Source: Brevibacillus sp. DP1.3A (GTDB lineage Bacteria; Bacillota; Bacilli; Brevibacillales; Brevibacillaceae). Taken from it: a DNA stretch of 64,000 bases. Both the position numbers and the translations under genes were made by a program. The notes under the pieces are model-generated. The model was not told where the DNA came from and made no database searches. It worked only from the letters and a program-made list of their open reading frames with translations. Below, in pieces: positions 17,017-25,923 of the stretch. The stretch lies in NCBI RefSeq assembly GCF_013284245.2, contig NZ_CP085876.1:2277001-2341000 (forward strand). The letters are read 5' to 3'. Positions within the stretch are counted from its first letter, which is position 1, and the number at the start of each line of letters is the position of its first letter.

Positions 17017-18105
17017 CTATAAGGTTTTGACGATCGTCACGCTCATCCATTCTTTATCGTAGAGATCGATTTCATAGGTGCTGGCTACTTCAGAGCCATC
17101 TTCATTAGTAAGAATACGGATCGTAGGTCGATTCACAGCCAATGGATTCACTTTGGAAACGACCCCGGTATGTCCTGTACTCAGTAATACAGTAGAAGCA
17201 ATTGGATAAATGGCGACGTGCTGCAAGAATAGCTTGAGCAGGTCGAGGTCGAAATAGGTGTTTCCTGTAGCGAACAAGTACTCGGTAGCATCACTTGGCG
17301 AGTAGCTTTTCCGAAATGGACGCGGAGAAACTAAGGCATCGTAAACATCAGCGATTGCCACGATTCGTGCATACTCGTGAATGTTTTTCTCACACAGCTG
17401 ACGAGGATATCCTGTTCCGTTGTATCTCTCGTGGTGCTGAAGCGCACAGTGTGCGGAGACGACCGAGATGTTATGTTGATTCCGCAAAATATTGAAGCCT
17501 TCTTCGGTATGGTATTGGACACGTTGGCGTTCTTCTGCGCTTAACTCGGTACGCATGGTCCAGAGCTCCTTAGGAACCTGTGTCATGCCGATGTCGAACA
17601 AAAGCGCACCAATGCCCAACTCCATCATCTGCTGCTGGTTGTAGCCTTTGGCCATCCCTACCACACCAGACAGAATGGCGACATTGACAGCGTGATGAAA
17701 TAGGTAACCATCCAACACGTGAAGACTGGACAGGTTGACCAAGATATCTTTGCGACTGCTCAAATCTTGAAAGATTTCCCGAAACACCTTTTGAAAACTG
17801 CTCCCGAAATCAGGGGCGGACGTACGGCGCTTGATCTGCGGCTGATCCATGAGGGTGGTCATCGTTTTGTACACGGCATCCACGGCTTCTTTACGCGTCT
17901 CATCGCGGATTACATCTTCCGGCATGATATCTTCTGTGTGCTTGTCTTGAATGTAAAGGGTATCAATTCCCAATTGAACAAGCCGTTCAATGTAACGGGG
18001 GGTTAGTTGTACCCCGATCCCCAACAGAACGTTCCCATTTTCTTGGAACACGCTCTTGGCGATAACATCGCCTGGCTTTACCGAAGTAATATGCAATTTT
18101 CTCAC
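17017..18105 (-). CDS. HD-GYP domain protein with degenerate HD motif
   Basis: This 362-residue protein has about 130 N-terminal residues of unknown fold followed by an HD-GYP domain. HD-GYP proteins normally hydrolyse cyclic di-GMP. The GYP part is intact (HHERYNGTGYPRQL), as are HHAVNVAILS and IVAIADVYDALVS. However, the canonical HDIGK is replaced by FDIGM (about residue 170): the metal-ligand histidine and the lysine are both lost. It may therefore be a c-di-GMP binder or scaffold rather than an enzyme. It is monocistronic; GC-poor spacer follows on the upstream side. Confidence 0.85.
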   Translation of the reverse strand: MRKLHITSVKPGDVIAKSVFQENGNVLLGIGVQLTPRYIERLVQLGIDTLYIQDKHTEDIMPEDVIRDETRKEAVDAVYKTMTTLMDQPQIKRRTSAPDFGSSFQKVFREIFQDLSSRKDILVNLSSLHVLDGYLFHHAVNVAILSGVVGMAKGYNQQQMMELGIGALLFDIGMTQVPKELWTMRTELSAEERQRVQYHTEEGFNILRNQHNISVVSAHCALQHHERYNGTGYPRQLCEKNIHEYARIVAIADVYDALVSPRPFRKSYSPSDATEYLFATGNTYFDLDLLKLFLQHVAIYPIASTVLLSTGHTGVVSKVNPLAVNRPTIRILTNEDGSEVASTYEIDLYDKEWMSVTIVKTL

Positions 18106-18259
18106 AACGAAAGCCCCAGTCCTTTTTTGGTGGAATGTAAATAGTCCTGATTTTCAGTCAGTTCATGTAGTACCATTTTATCACAGTAGAACATGGGGAG
18201 ACTACCGCTGTTGAGGTACTTCTCTCAATTGTCATTTTTTTCCGTATCAAAAAACACGA

Positions 18260-18877
18260 TTATTGCTCGGCTGCGCGATCTGAACGTGTAAACCAGCGGA
18301 AAGGGTTGAGTGACCAGCGAGGTTCGTAGCGGGCATAGCGCTCCTTGCGACGAGTCAAGCGCTGCTGCATGAGATCTAGTTCAAAAGTAACGCGACGCAT
18401 TTCTAAGCGAAGGGACTCTTGCATTTCTTCAATATCGGCAATCTTTTGCAGAATGGTCGATTGCATATGATTCATAGAGGAGAGCTGTGTGAGCTCCTGC
18501 TGAAATTGGACGAGTGTCTCGTGGACCGTCACTTCCACTTCTCGCATGCCCATTCCCAGCTTGTTTGTGGCGCTGATCGTAACGGCGGTTTCTTCCGCCC
18601 CTACGAGTTCTTCTTCCAGGAGCATTTCCTCAGACAGGCGTCCTTCTTCTATCAATTGGCGCTGAATATCTTTTAACGAGCTGTTGCCGTTGTCTTTTCT
18701 TTCCTTTACTTCCTTGAGAAGTTCAAAGCCTGCTTCGCTGATCAAATAGTGACCCTGCGGATTTTTCAGACGTTCCTGTGCAGGTACGAACAAGTCCAGC
18801 CAGTTACGCAGTGTACGAACATGCACATCAAGGCGATCAGCTACCTCTTTTGAAGCCATCCAAACTTGTACATCCAT
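18260..18877 (-). CDS. MerR-type HTH/coiled-coil protein, RacA-like
   Basis: This 205-residue protein has an N-terminal MerR-like winged helix (WMASKEVADRLDVHVRTLRN, then NPQGHYLISEAGFELL). A long heptad-rich coiled coil follows (about 110-180), and the tail WSLNPFRWFTRSD is aromatic and basic and could touch membrane. This layout resembles RacA, the chromosome-anchoring protein of sporulating bacilli (184 residues in B. subtilis). Alternatives are a phage-type or replication-associated MerR/coiled-coil protein. It is divergent from the ZIP transporter. Confidence 0.65.
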   Translation of the reverse strand: MDVQVWMASKEVADRLDVHVRTLRNWLDLFVPAQERLKNPQGHYLISEAGFELLKEVKERKDNGNSSLKDIQRQLIEEGRLSEEMLLEEELVGAEETAVTISATNKLGMGMREVEVTVHETLVQFQQELTQLSSMNHMQSTILQKIADIEEMQESLRLEMRRVTFELDLMQQRLTRRKERYARYEPRWSLNPFRWFTRSDRAAEQ

Positions 18878-18986
18878 CCCGAATCACTCCTTTTTTCCTC
18901 TCGGTATTCCCGGTGGACTCATTATAGCACCAAAATTTTCCGGGCAAGAGAGAATCGACAAAGGTTCTAAAAACTAGTGATCTTTC

Positions 18987-18999
18987 GTCCGATTCGGAC
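18987..18999. promoter_or_regulatory. 13-bp palindrome upstream of the ZIP gene
   Basis: GTCCGA-T-TCGGAC is a perfect inverted repeat 14 bases before the -35 box of the ZIP promoter and could be an operator. The regulator is unknown. Confidence 0.35.
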
Positions 19000-19012
19000 A
19001 GATCGTCGTATT

Positions 19013-19040
19013 TTGTCAAATTTGGTTGTCTGCTCATAAT
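19013..19040 (+). promoter_or_regulatory. Candidate promoter of the ZIP gene
   Basis: TTGTCA (19013-19018) and CATAAT (19035-19040) are separated by 16 bases, each one mismatch from the sigma-A consensus. It lies 69 bases before the ATG. Confidence 0.55.
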
Positions 19041-19109
19041 GACCGGGACAGGCGCGTACATATGGAAGGAGTAAGCATGTTTTTGCTCGTTGGGTGAGGA
19101 GAGGACCGG

Positions 19110-19835
19110 ATGATGCAATCTGTTTTCTGGATTGTCCTTTTGACTGCTGCCTTGGCGAGCAGTATCGGGGGACTGCTGTTATGTCTGCGTGCCTGGTCAT
19201 CCGAGGCATTGTTTGCGATGATCAGTGCAGGGGCTGGGTTACTGCTGGCGATTACGCTGCTAGATTTGATGCCACATGTCTTTTCTGACAAGAGCTTATG
19301 GTTGATGCCATTTGTGCTTGTTGGCTTTGTGACGCTTTTTGCTCTGGAATTAATCAGCAAGTCGAGCGGAGAATTTGGCTCCACGGGAATTATCGGGGTC
19401 ATGACGGGTTTTTTATTGCATGCATTTGTCGAAGGCGTCTCATTAGTCGCTAGTTTGCGGATGGATTCAGAAGTAGGGGTATCCGTATTGGTGGCGATGC
19501 TGCTGCACAAAATTCCGGATGGCGTAACCATTGCCTCGCTTTTGCTGGCAGCGACCAATTCGAGAAAGAAAGCATTTTGGGGGGCGACATCGCTTGGAAT
19601 CGCGACGATTGCAGGTGCTCTTAGCTTTGGTTTTGCCGAGCAAATGTTTCCACCGAATTGGTCTGGCATTATGTTGGCGATGACGACCGGTATATTTTTG
19701 TATGTATCCGCCAGCCATCTCGTCCCCTATATCGGACAAACCAAAAAGGCACAGTATGGAGTTTATTTTGTTGGTGCCATGGCCGTGTATCTGATTTTGT
19801 CTGCCTATTTGCACGCGAACCACTTGCATGCATAA
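19110..19835 (+). CDS. ZIP-family metal transporter
   Basis: This 241-residue polytopic membrane protein has about eight helices. The ZIP metal-path motifs are clear: LLHAFVEGVSL in helix 4 and LLHKIPDGVTIASLL in helix 5, with a His/Pro-Glu/Asp-Gly arrangement. ZIP proteins move zinc, iron or related divalent metals into the cytosol. The C-terminus is histidine-rich (LHANHLHA). GAGGAGAGG precedes the ATG. It could form a short operon with the small gene at 19875. Confidence 0.85.
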   Translation: MMQSVFWIVLLTAALASSIGGLLLCLRAWSSEALFAMISAGAGLLLAITLLDLMPHVFSDKSLWLMPFVLVGFVTLFALELISKSSGEFGSTGIIGVMTGFLLHAFVEGVSLVASLRMDSEVGVSVLVAMLLHKIPDGVTIASLLLAATNSRKKAFWGATSLGIATIAGALSFGFAEQMFPPNWSGIMLAMTTGIFLYVSASHLVPYIGQTKKAQYGVYFVGAMAVYLILSAYLHANHLHA

Positions 19836-19851
19836 AAGGTCCTATTCCTAG

Positions 19852-19865
19852 CCAGTCTAGACTGG
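19852..19865. promoter_or_regulatory. Palindrome overlapping a ribosome binding site
   Basis: CCAGTCTAGACTGG is a perfect 14-bp inverted repeat. Its last two bases are the first two of the GGAGG that serves the small gene at 19875, so in RNA the hairpin could affect that binding site. Confidence 0.4.
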
Positions 19866-19874
19866 AGGAAGGGA

Positions 19875-20042
19875 GTGTGGACTGACAGTATGAACCATCA
19901 AGAGCAATTGCAAACAGACGATCTCTTGCAGTCACTGACTGAATTCCCGGTCATGGGGACATCGTTGAATCCATTGCAGGAATCGTGGGCTTCCTCTGAC
20001 GCTCTAACTGCGCTAACCGATCAGGCCGGAAGTACCGATTAA
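19875..20042 (+). CDS. Small hypothetical protein, 55 residues
   Basis: A GTG start at 19875 lies six bases after GGAGG and opens a 55-codon frame. The protein is acidic and polar (MNHQEQLQTDDLLQSLTEF after the first residues) with no membrane segment. It begins 39 bases after the ZIP gene and ends 95 bases before fabI. I do not recognise it. The evidence is the ribosome binding site and uninterrupted frame only. Confidence 0.5.
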   Translation: MWTDSMNHQEQLQTDDLLQSLTEFPVMGTSLNPLQESWASSDALTALTDQAGSTD

Positions 20043-20137
20043 ATGTTTTTGTACTGCCCCTCTCGTTTATCCCTCGTATCCATGGACAAGATCGGTTATA
20101 ATGCAGGGGAATAAGTTGGGAAAGGGGCAGATACATA

Positions 20138-20911
20138 ATGAATACATTGTTGCAAGGAAAGAACATCGTCATCATGGGCGTAGCAAACCACCGCAGCATT
20201 GCCTGGGGAATTGCGCAATCCTTACATAATGCTGGAGCGAATCTGATTTTTACCTACCAAGGGGAGCGCCTGCGTGAAAACGTGGCGGCACTCACAGAAA
20301 AATTGGGAGTAGAAGCGCTGTTGGTAAATTGCGATGTCACGAAGGATGAGGATGTCGAAGCGGCTTTTGCTGTGATCAAAGAAAAAGTGGGCGTTATTCA
20401 TGGTCTAGCGCACTGCATCGCGTTTGCGAAAACGGAAGAGCTCGAAGGCGAGTATGTTAACACATCCCGCGAAGGATACGCACTGGCACAAGACATTAGC
20501 GCATTCTCCCTGGTAGCAGTTGCTCGTGCTGCTCGTCCTTTGATGACCGAGGGCGGTAGCATCGTGACCTTGACTTACCTTGGCGGTGAGCGCGTGATTC
20601 AAAACTACAACGTAATGGGTGTAGCCAAAGCTGCGCTTGATGCATCTGTTCGTTATTTGGCAAACGACTTGGGCAAAGAGAACATTCGTATCAATGCGAT
20701 CTCTGCTGGTCCAATCCGTACGCTTGCTGCAAAAGGAATCCGCAATTTCAACACCGTACTGAAGGAAATTGAGGAAAAAGCGCCATTGCGCCGCACGATT
20801 GACCAATCGGAAGTAGGCGACACCGCTCTCTTCTTGTTCAGCAATCTCTCCCGAGGAATCACGGGTGAAATTCTGCACGTTGATGCTGGCTACAGCATTA
20901 TGGGCGGCTAA
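20138..20911 (+). CDS. fabI: Enoyl-[acyl-carrier-protein] reductase (NADH) FabI
   Basis: FabI catalyses the last reduction of the type II fatty-acid elongation cycle. The 257-residue SDR protein begins LLQGKNIVIMGVANHRSIAWGIA, the FabI version of the nucleotide-binding motif. YNVMGVAKAALDASVRYLA carries the Tyr-(6)-Lys pair and RINAISAGPIRTLAAKGI is the substrate-loop region typical of FabI. A TATAAT box at 20097 gives a possible promoter, with a poor -35. I saw no FapR-type palindrome. GAAAGGGG precedes the ATG, and a strong terminator follows. Confidence 0.95.
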   Translation: MNTLLQGKNIVIMGVANHRSIAWGIAQSLHNAGANLIFTYQGERLRENVAALTEKLGVEALLVNCDVTKDEDVEAAFAVIKEKVGVIHGLAHCIAFAKTEELEGEYVNTSREGYALAQDISAFSLVAVARAARPLMTEGGSIVTLTYLGGERVIQNYNVMGVAKAALDASVRYLANDLGKENIRINAISAGPIRTLAAKGIRNFNTVLKEIEEKAPLRRTIDQSEVGDTALFLFSNLSRGITGEILHVDAGYSIMGG

Positions 20912-20938
20912 TCAGAAGTAATTTTCCCGAAAAAGAAT

Positions 20939-20994
20939 AACAGGCCCCGCTTTCTCGCATACTATACCCAAAATGCGTGAAAGGGGGCCTGTTT
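20939..20994. terminator. Long terminator hairpin after fabI
   Basis: AACAGGCCCC-GCTTTC-CGCAT pairs with ATGCG-GAAAG-GGGGCCTGTT around a 12-base loop, followed by TATT. The stem is about 20 pairs, and its symmetry may also block antisense transcription from other directions. Confidence 0.8.
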
Positions 20995-21060
20995 ATTATG
21001 TTTCCATTGATTACGAACATGGAAGAATTCTTGATTTATATGGGCGGCGGCTTTCAGTAC

Positions 21061-23475
21061 TTACCTGCCCATCTCGGCGATGAAGCGGGAGGTGCGGGTC
21101 TTTCGTCCGAATCGCTCTCGGGGGATACCGATACACAAGCTGTGACGGGCCCGGGTAATCGCGACGTATAAGAGACGACGTTCTTCTTCAAGCGCACCCG
21201 AGCCGCCTTTTCGTAGCTCATCCAATGTGTACTCATGAGGAAGGGCACCTTCTACCAGATCAGGCAAGAAGACATGGTCATATTCGAGACCTTTTGCCCG
21301 ATGGATACTTAAAACATGAACAGCTTCGTCCGGGAGTGGTCGCATCGTGCGCCACTCTTTTTCTTGTCGCGCCATTTGATCGATATAAGCTAAAAAATCG
21401 CTGATTGTCGCATGGCGCTTAGAAGCTGCCAGTATTTGCTGCAGCTCATCGCTCCAACGTTCCCGGCCATCTTCCCGGTCTTTCGCGCGTTTTTTTAGAT
21501 AGTCACGCAGTTTGCCGTCCTCATAGATGAGCTCCAACGCCTGAGCAGGTGGAACCTCCTTACACGCGGTGAGAATCTCATTGATTTGCTGCATGTGCTT
21601 GCGCTGATACGGTTTGAGCTGTGTCAAATGCGGAAGAACGTGCAGAATCGGCTTGTCCTCAATGATTGCTTGACTGCGCAAGGCATTCCACATTTCGGCT
21701 GAGATGTAGAGGGTCGACAATATTTCTTTTAGTGCATCGGTGTCATCTGGGTTTAACGCGAGCCGCAAATAATTCAGCGTCCAGCGAACCGTCTGGCGTT
21801 GGTAAAAGGAATCCTCCTCTTGCGTGTAATGAAAAGGAATTCCTGCTTCGCTCAGGCGCTCCAAAATGGGGCGTGCAGATTCATTGGTGCGGTACAAGAT
21901 CGCGCATTCACCCAAAATGGCCCCTTGCTCACGACGATGGATAATTTCATCGACGATCCGGGAAGCTTGTTCTTCTTCGTCTTCCGGCTCGAATAAATAC
22001 GTGTCGCCTTCCTCGCGATGAAAGGACTGACAATCCTTTGCCCAACGCTCCCGGTTGTGGCCGATCAGCGAGTAGCCAAGACTGACAATCGAGGAATGGG
22101 AACGGTAGTTGACCTCGAGTGTAAATGTCGACGCCTGCGGAAAGTCTTTGGTGAAGCCCAAGATGTACTGAGGATCACTGCCACGAAAGCCGTAAATGGA
22201 CTGGTCGTCGTCCCCGATGACACACAAATTGTTTTGTGGAGCGGCTAATAGCTTGACCGTCTCATACTGAATGCGATTGATATCCTGAAACTCATCGACC
22301 ATTACATAGGTGATGCGTTCCTGATAACGGCGAAGGAGTCCTGGATCATCGCGCAGCATTTCGTAGCAGCCAATGAGCATGTCGTCAAAGTCAAACCATT
22401 GATGCTTTTTCTTCGTGTCCTCATACAGAGGATAAAGCTGGATCGCCCGTTTTTCTGCATCGCTCGTTGCTTCCCGATACGCGACCTCATGGGGGAGGAT
22501 GTATTCGTTTTTCCAACGACTGATGATGCCGAGTGCTTCGGTGATCTCTGTTTCTTTTAACGTGGCAAGGTCGTCATGACCGAGCAGTGCACCGGTCTCG
22601 CGCATCAACCGCCATTTTTGCCAATCCTTTTTCAAGAGGCGCTGCTGATCCCAGCGTTCTGGCTGGTGATGCAGGAGCATTCGGTAAAAGATGCTGTGGA
22701 ACGTACCGGCAATCAGCTCACGTGCTTGTCCAGCGGGTAGTTGCCGGGCAATGCGCTGACGAATTTCATCGGCGGCTTTGGTCGTAAAGGTCACGACCAT
22801 GATTTGATTCGGCTTTACACCCAAGTCTGAGATCAAGTGAGTCGTGCGTGCAGTCATGACGCGCGTCTTGCCACTTCCGGCTCCCGCGAGGATGAGAAAA
22901 GGCCCCTCGGTAGCGTGAACCGCTTGCTGTTGTCCCGGGTGCAGCGATTGATCACGCATTTGCTCAGCCATGTGAGAGATGGTCTTCTTCGGCATCAAGC
23001 GTTTGCGGAAAATCGGTGGCTTCGGTGCAGGCGGGGGAGGCGTCGTGCTCGTGCCAATCGTTCTCTTTTTTGGAAGGCGAAAGGAGCCGATGGTCTTTGT
23101 ATTTTCTTCGTCTATGGATGCCTCGCTGTGCTCCTTGGTTGAGAAAGCGAGTGGTTCTTTCGTGTTATCGTCGCTGTGCTCCTTTTCGACCGTAGCAGCC
23201 AAGACAGCCTGAAAGGCAGTGGCAGCCGTCTCATTAATCGCTTGTAGCGAATCGAGAGAAGCAGGACCACTTTCCGTCAGAAGCGGGCACTCTGCTCCTT
23301 CAGGATGGAAGAAATGCGGCTCGAAGCTGATGCCAGCATGAAGACGAAGCGCCGATGCACAGGCAGGACAACGTACCTTGTCCTGCCGGGCAGCCATGCG
23401 CCAAAACGGTATGCGGTTGTAGTTCTCTGGTAGCAACAGGATGGGTTTGTTGTCTAGTAAAGCGTAGTTCATCAT
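21061..23475 (-). CDS. UvrD/PcrA-family superfamily 1 DNA helicase with N-terminal zinc-finger-like region
   Basis: This 804-residue ATP-dependent 3'-5' helicase has Walker A LILAGAGSGKTRVMTART (about residue 205), Walker B YVMVDEFQDIN, motif III CVIGDDDQSIYGFRGSD, and motifs V-VI VHVLSIHRAKGLEYDHVF and LLYVAITRAR. The first 70 residues are unusual: CPAC...HFFH...C looks like a small metal-binding module of the type seen at the start of CoiA-like proteins. A low-complexity Pro/Thr/Lys linker (about 110-170) follows. Start is one of two adjacent ATGs after GAGGTG. Confidence 0.9.
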   Translation of the reverse strand: MMNYALLDNKPILLLPENYNRIPFWRMAARQDKVRCPACASALRLHAGISFEPHFFHPEGAECPLLTESGPASLDSLQAINETAATAFQAVLAATVEKEHSDDNTKEPLAFSTKEHSEASIDEENTKTIGSFRLPKKRTIGTSTTPPPPAPKPPIFRKRLMPKKTISHMAEQMRDQSLHPGQQQAVHATEGPFLILAGAGSGKTRVMTARTTHLISDLGVKPNQIMVVTFTTKAADEIRQRIARQLPAGQARELIAGTFHSIFYRMLLHHQPERWDQQRLLKKDWQKWRLMRETGALLGHDDLATLKETEITEALGIISRWKNEYILPHEVAYREATSDAEKRAIQLYPLYEDTKKKHQWFDFDDMLIGCYEMLRDDPGLLRRYQERITYVMVDEFQDINRIQYETVKLLAAPQNNLCVIGDDDQSIYGFRGSDPQYILGFTKDFPQASTFTLEVNYRSHSSIVSLGYSLIGHNRERWAKDCQSFHREEGDTYLFEPEDEEEQASRIVDEIIHRREQGAILGECAILYRTNESARPILERLSEAGIPFHYTQEEDSFYQRQTVRWTLNYLRLALNPDDTDALKEILSTLYISAEMWNALRSQAIIEDKPILHVLPHLTQLKPYQRKHMQQINEILTACKEVPPAQALELIYEDGKLRDYLKKRAKDREDGRERWSDELQQILAASKRHATISDFLAYIDQMARQEKEWRTMRPLPDEAVHVLSIHRAKGLEYDHVFLPDLVEGALPHEYTLDELRKGGSGALEEERRLLYVAITRARHSLCIGIPRERFGRKTRTSRFIAEMGR

Positions 23476-23492
23476 GACACCTCGGAAACAAG

Positions 23493-23520
23493 AAGTGCCC
23501 CCTGTCGGCAGGGGACACTT
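23493..23520 (-). terminator. Terminator of the CorC-like gene
   Basis: On the minus strand AAGTGTCCCCTG pairs with CAGGGGGCACTT around CCGA, followed by CTTGTTT. It lies between the minus-strand gene at 23544 and the helicase gene downstream of it. Confidence 0.65.
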
Positions 23521-23543
23521 GCCATTTTGGTTGTTCTTTTTGA

Positions 23544-24902
23544 TTAAGAGTGCAGCGACACGATATCCTCGGGAAGAGCGGACGAATCTTCTGCTCCCAA
23601 ATACGTGATGCTCACGCGTGTAATGCGATGGTTTTCTAGTTCACTGATCGCAAAAAGATAGCCTTGGAATGTGACGGTTTTGCCTTTCGCGACCTCTTCA
23701 TTTAACTGGCTGTAGAGCCATCCGGCAATGGTGTCGACTTCGTCGGAAACGACTTCAATCGATATGTAATCATTCAGTTCTGTCAAGAGAGTTTTGCCGG
23801 AAACCGAGAGCGTATTGCTGGAGCTTTCTTCAATTTCAGGGCGCTCATTTTCATCGAACTCATCCTGAATATCACCGACGATTTCCTCCAAAATGTCCTC
23901 CATCGTTAACAACCCTGCTGTACCGCCATATTCATCAATCACGATGGCGAGCTGGGAACGGCGCTTTTGCATTAAGCGCAAGACGTGGCTAATTTCCATG
24001 GACTCCGGCACCGTCAATAATGGACGGAGAAAATCAGTTAACTCTGCTTTCCCTGTCGTTAGTGCAGAAAGGTAAAAATCAGAGGTGTGCACAAAGCCAA
24101 TCAGCCTGTCCTTATCCTCATGAGCAACGGGAAAGCGTGAATGGCGAGACTCTCTCATGATTTCGAGGTTTTCGTCAAACGTGTTGTCGTCGTAGAGGCA
24201 GATCATTTCGATTCGTGGGATCATAATTTCCCGGGCAAGACGTTCGGAAAACACGAAGACATTGTCGACGAGAGCCATCTCGGTCTGGTCAATGTGACCA
24301 CTTTTATGACTCTGGTTCATGAGCAGGCGGATTTCTTCTTCTGTATGAGCAGATTCGTTTTCGGTGGCAGGCTCGACTCCAAGGCGTCTGATGAGTATAT
24401 TGGCTGCTCCGTTTAAAAACCAGATGAGCGGATAGCTCAGCTTGTAAAAAAACGTGAGTGGTGCGGCAGTCCATAGGGAAGTGGCCTCCGCTTTTTGAAT
24501 CGCCAAAGACTTGGGAGCAAGCTCTCCGAAGACGATATGTAAAAATGTGATGATAGCAAAGGCGATCGCAAGTGAGGTCGGACCGACCAAGTAAGATGGG
24601 AAATGAAAAAATGCCATGACGGGCGCGACGTAATGGGCGACGGCAGGTTCACCGACCCAACCTAACCCCAGCGAAGCCAGCGTAATTCCGAGCTGGCAGG
24701 CGGACAGATAGGCGTCGAGCTCACGTGTGACTTTTTGCGCGTAGCGGGCACTTTTGTTATTGCCTTCACTGACGAGCTGGGTCAGACGAGTTTGGCGAAC
24801 TTTTACTAACGAGAATTCTGCTGCGACGAAGAAGGCGTTCAGAAGAACCAAAAATACCACGAGCAGCAGATTCAGCGTAATCTCCCCTATCGGACTCTCC
24901 AA
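23544..24902 (-). CDS. CorC/CNNM-family (HlyC/CorC) membrane protein
   Basis: This full-length 452-residue protein has a DUF21/CNNM membrane domain (NLLLVVFLVLLNAFFVAAEF at the N-terminus), two CBS domains (second one ending IVIDEYGGTAGLLTMEDI) and a C-terminal CorC_HlyC domain. Relatives take part in magnesium or cobalt efflux. It is a paralogue of the truncated gene at the left edge. TTG at 24902 is preferred because GGGAGGCGGAGG lies just upstream and the membrane domain begins there; an in-frame GTG at 24944 would need an initiation site inside that purine tract. Confidence 0.9.
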   Translation of the reverse strand: MESPIGEITLNLLLVVFLVLLNAFFVAAEFSLVKVRQTRLTQLVSEGNNKSARYAQKVTRELDAYLSACQLGITLASLGLGWVGEPAVAHYVAPVMAFFHFPSYLVGPTSLAIAFAIITFLHIVFGELAPKSLAIQKAEATSLWTAAPLTFFYKLSYPLIWFLNGAANILIRRLGVEPATENESAHTEEEIRLLMNQSHKSGHIDQTEMALVDNVFVFSERLAREIMIPRIEMICLYDDNTFDENLEIMRESRHSRFPVAHEDKDRLIGFVHTSDFYLSALTTGKAELTDFLRPLLTVPESMEISHVLRLMQKRRSQLAIVIDEYGGTAGLLTMEDILEEIVGDIQDEFDENERPEIEESSSNTLSVSGKTLLTELNDYISIEVVSDEVDTIAGWLYSQLNEEVAKGKTVTFQGYLFAISELENHRITRVSITYLGAEDSSALPEDIVSLHS

Positions 24903-25192
24903 GCACACCTCCGCCTCCCGCAGTGCGAAAGGTGGAGAATTCACCTCCGATACGATAATGGTATTTTACATGTACGACCAAAAATGGATAAATATTCGAT
25001 CTGAAACCTGCAATGGATATGCTTTTCATGAGCCATGCTACAGGTTTTCTTGTTACTCGTAAGTATACCAATAGGTCAACCGAACAGTCAAAACGTTCCG
25101 ATTTGAACGAGCGCATTCTTAGGCAATGCTTGGACATACCTGCTTCTTTCCGATCATAAACTAAACGAGCACGGTCCAAGGAGGGGAGCGAC

Positions 25193-25894
25193 GTGTACTG
25201 GCTGCAAAAAAGTGTAGCGATTCTCACAGGAAGCGTGCTTCTTGGCATAGGAGTCAATCTGTTTTTGGTTCCGCATCGCCTGATGGACGGGGGCATGATC
25301 GGGATCGGTTTGTTGGCGACGTATTACATGCAGATGCCGCCAGGTCTCGTGATGATTTTTGTTAGTATCCCTGTGTATTTCATCGTCTTTTTTTATGATC
25401 GCAGATTGTTTTTTCACAGCTTTCACGGCATGCTGATTTCTGCCTTCTTTATAGACATTCTCTCGGATATGCGTGGTTGGAATCTATGGTCAACATCCTT
25501 TTCAGCAGTAACTGGCGGCGTGTTAATCGGAATAGGTATCGGCTTGATGCTTGCCTACGAGACGAATACGGGTGGGACAGACCTACTCGCGCAATTTCTT
25601 GCCAGGCGATACAAGCTGCGCGTTGCTTTGCTGATCTTTCTAATTGATGGGTTGATCGTACTCTGCTCGATTCAAACGATCGGGATGGAGAGAATGATAT
25701 TCTCTTTGCTGACAATCGTTGCCGTTGCGGCGACTACGCATATGTTCAGTGGACTCGGACGACCTCTGCCACCGTATACGATCATTGGCCCGCTTTTTTC
25801 TCATAAAATGGAGGGTCGCTCGTCGCGGCTCCAGGTAAACACGAACACGAGATATAGGAACAGGAAGGGGAAGGCGATATTTTGGAGAAAATAA
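25193..25894 (+). CDS. YitT-family membrane protein
   Basis: This 233-residue protein has five to six hydrophobic helices and an N-terminal YitT pattern (LLGIGVNLFLVPHRLMDGGMIGI; GIGLMLAYETNTGGTDLLAQ). These features match the YitT/DUF161 family of bacillar integral membrane proteins, whose role is not established. The C-terminal DUF2179 domain of longer family members is absent; the tail is short and very basic (RNRKGKAIFWRK). The GTG start follows GGAGGGGAGCGAC. The MBL gene starts about 30 bases downstream. Confidence 0.8.
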   Translation: MYWLQKSVAILTGSVLLGIGVNLFLVPHRLMDGGMIGIGLLATYYMQMPPGLVMIFVSIPVYFIVFFYDRRLFFHSFHGMLISAFFIDILSDMRGWNLWSTSFSAVTGGVLIGIGIGLMLAYETNTGGTDLLAQFLARRYKLRVALLIFLIDGLIVLCSIQTIGMERMIFSLLTIVAVAATTHMFSGLGRPLPPYTIIGPLFSHKMEGRSSRLQVNTNTRYRNRKGKAIFWRK

Positions 25895-25923
25895 ATAGGA
25901 AAAGGATGAAATGAGGGACTGTT

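Noticed and set aside
20043-20137. FapR operator in front of fabI
   Set aside because: No long palindrome resembling the FapR box was visible; only a TATAAT box with a weak -35.
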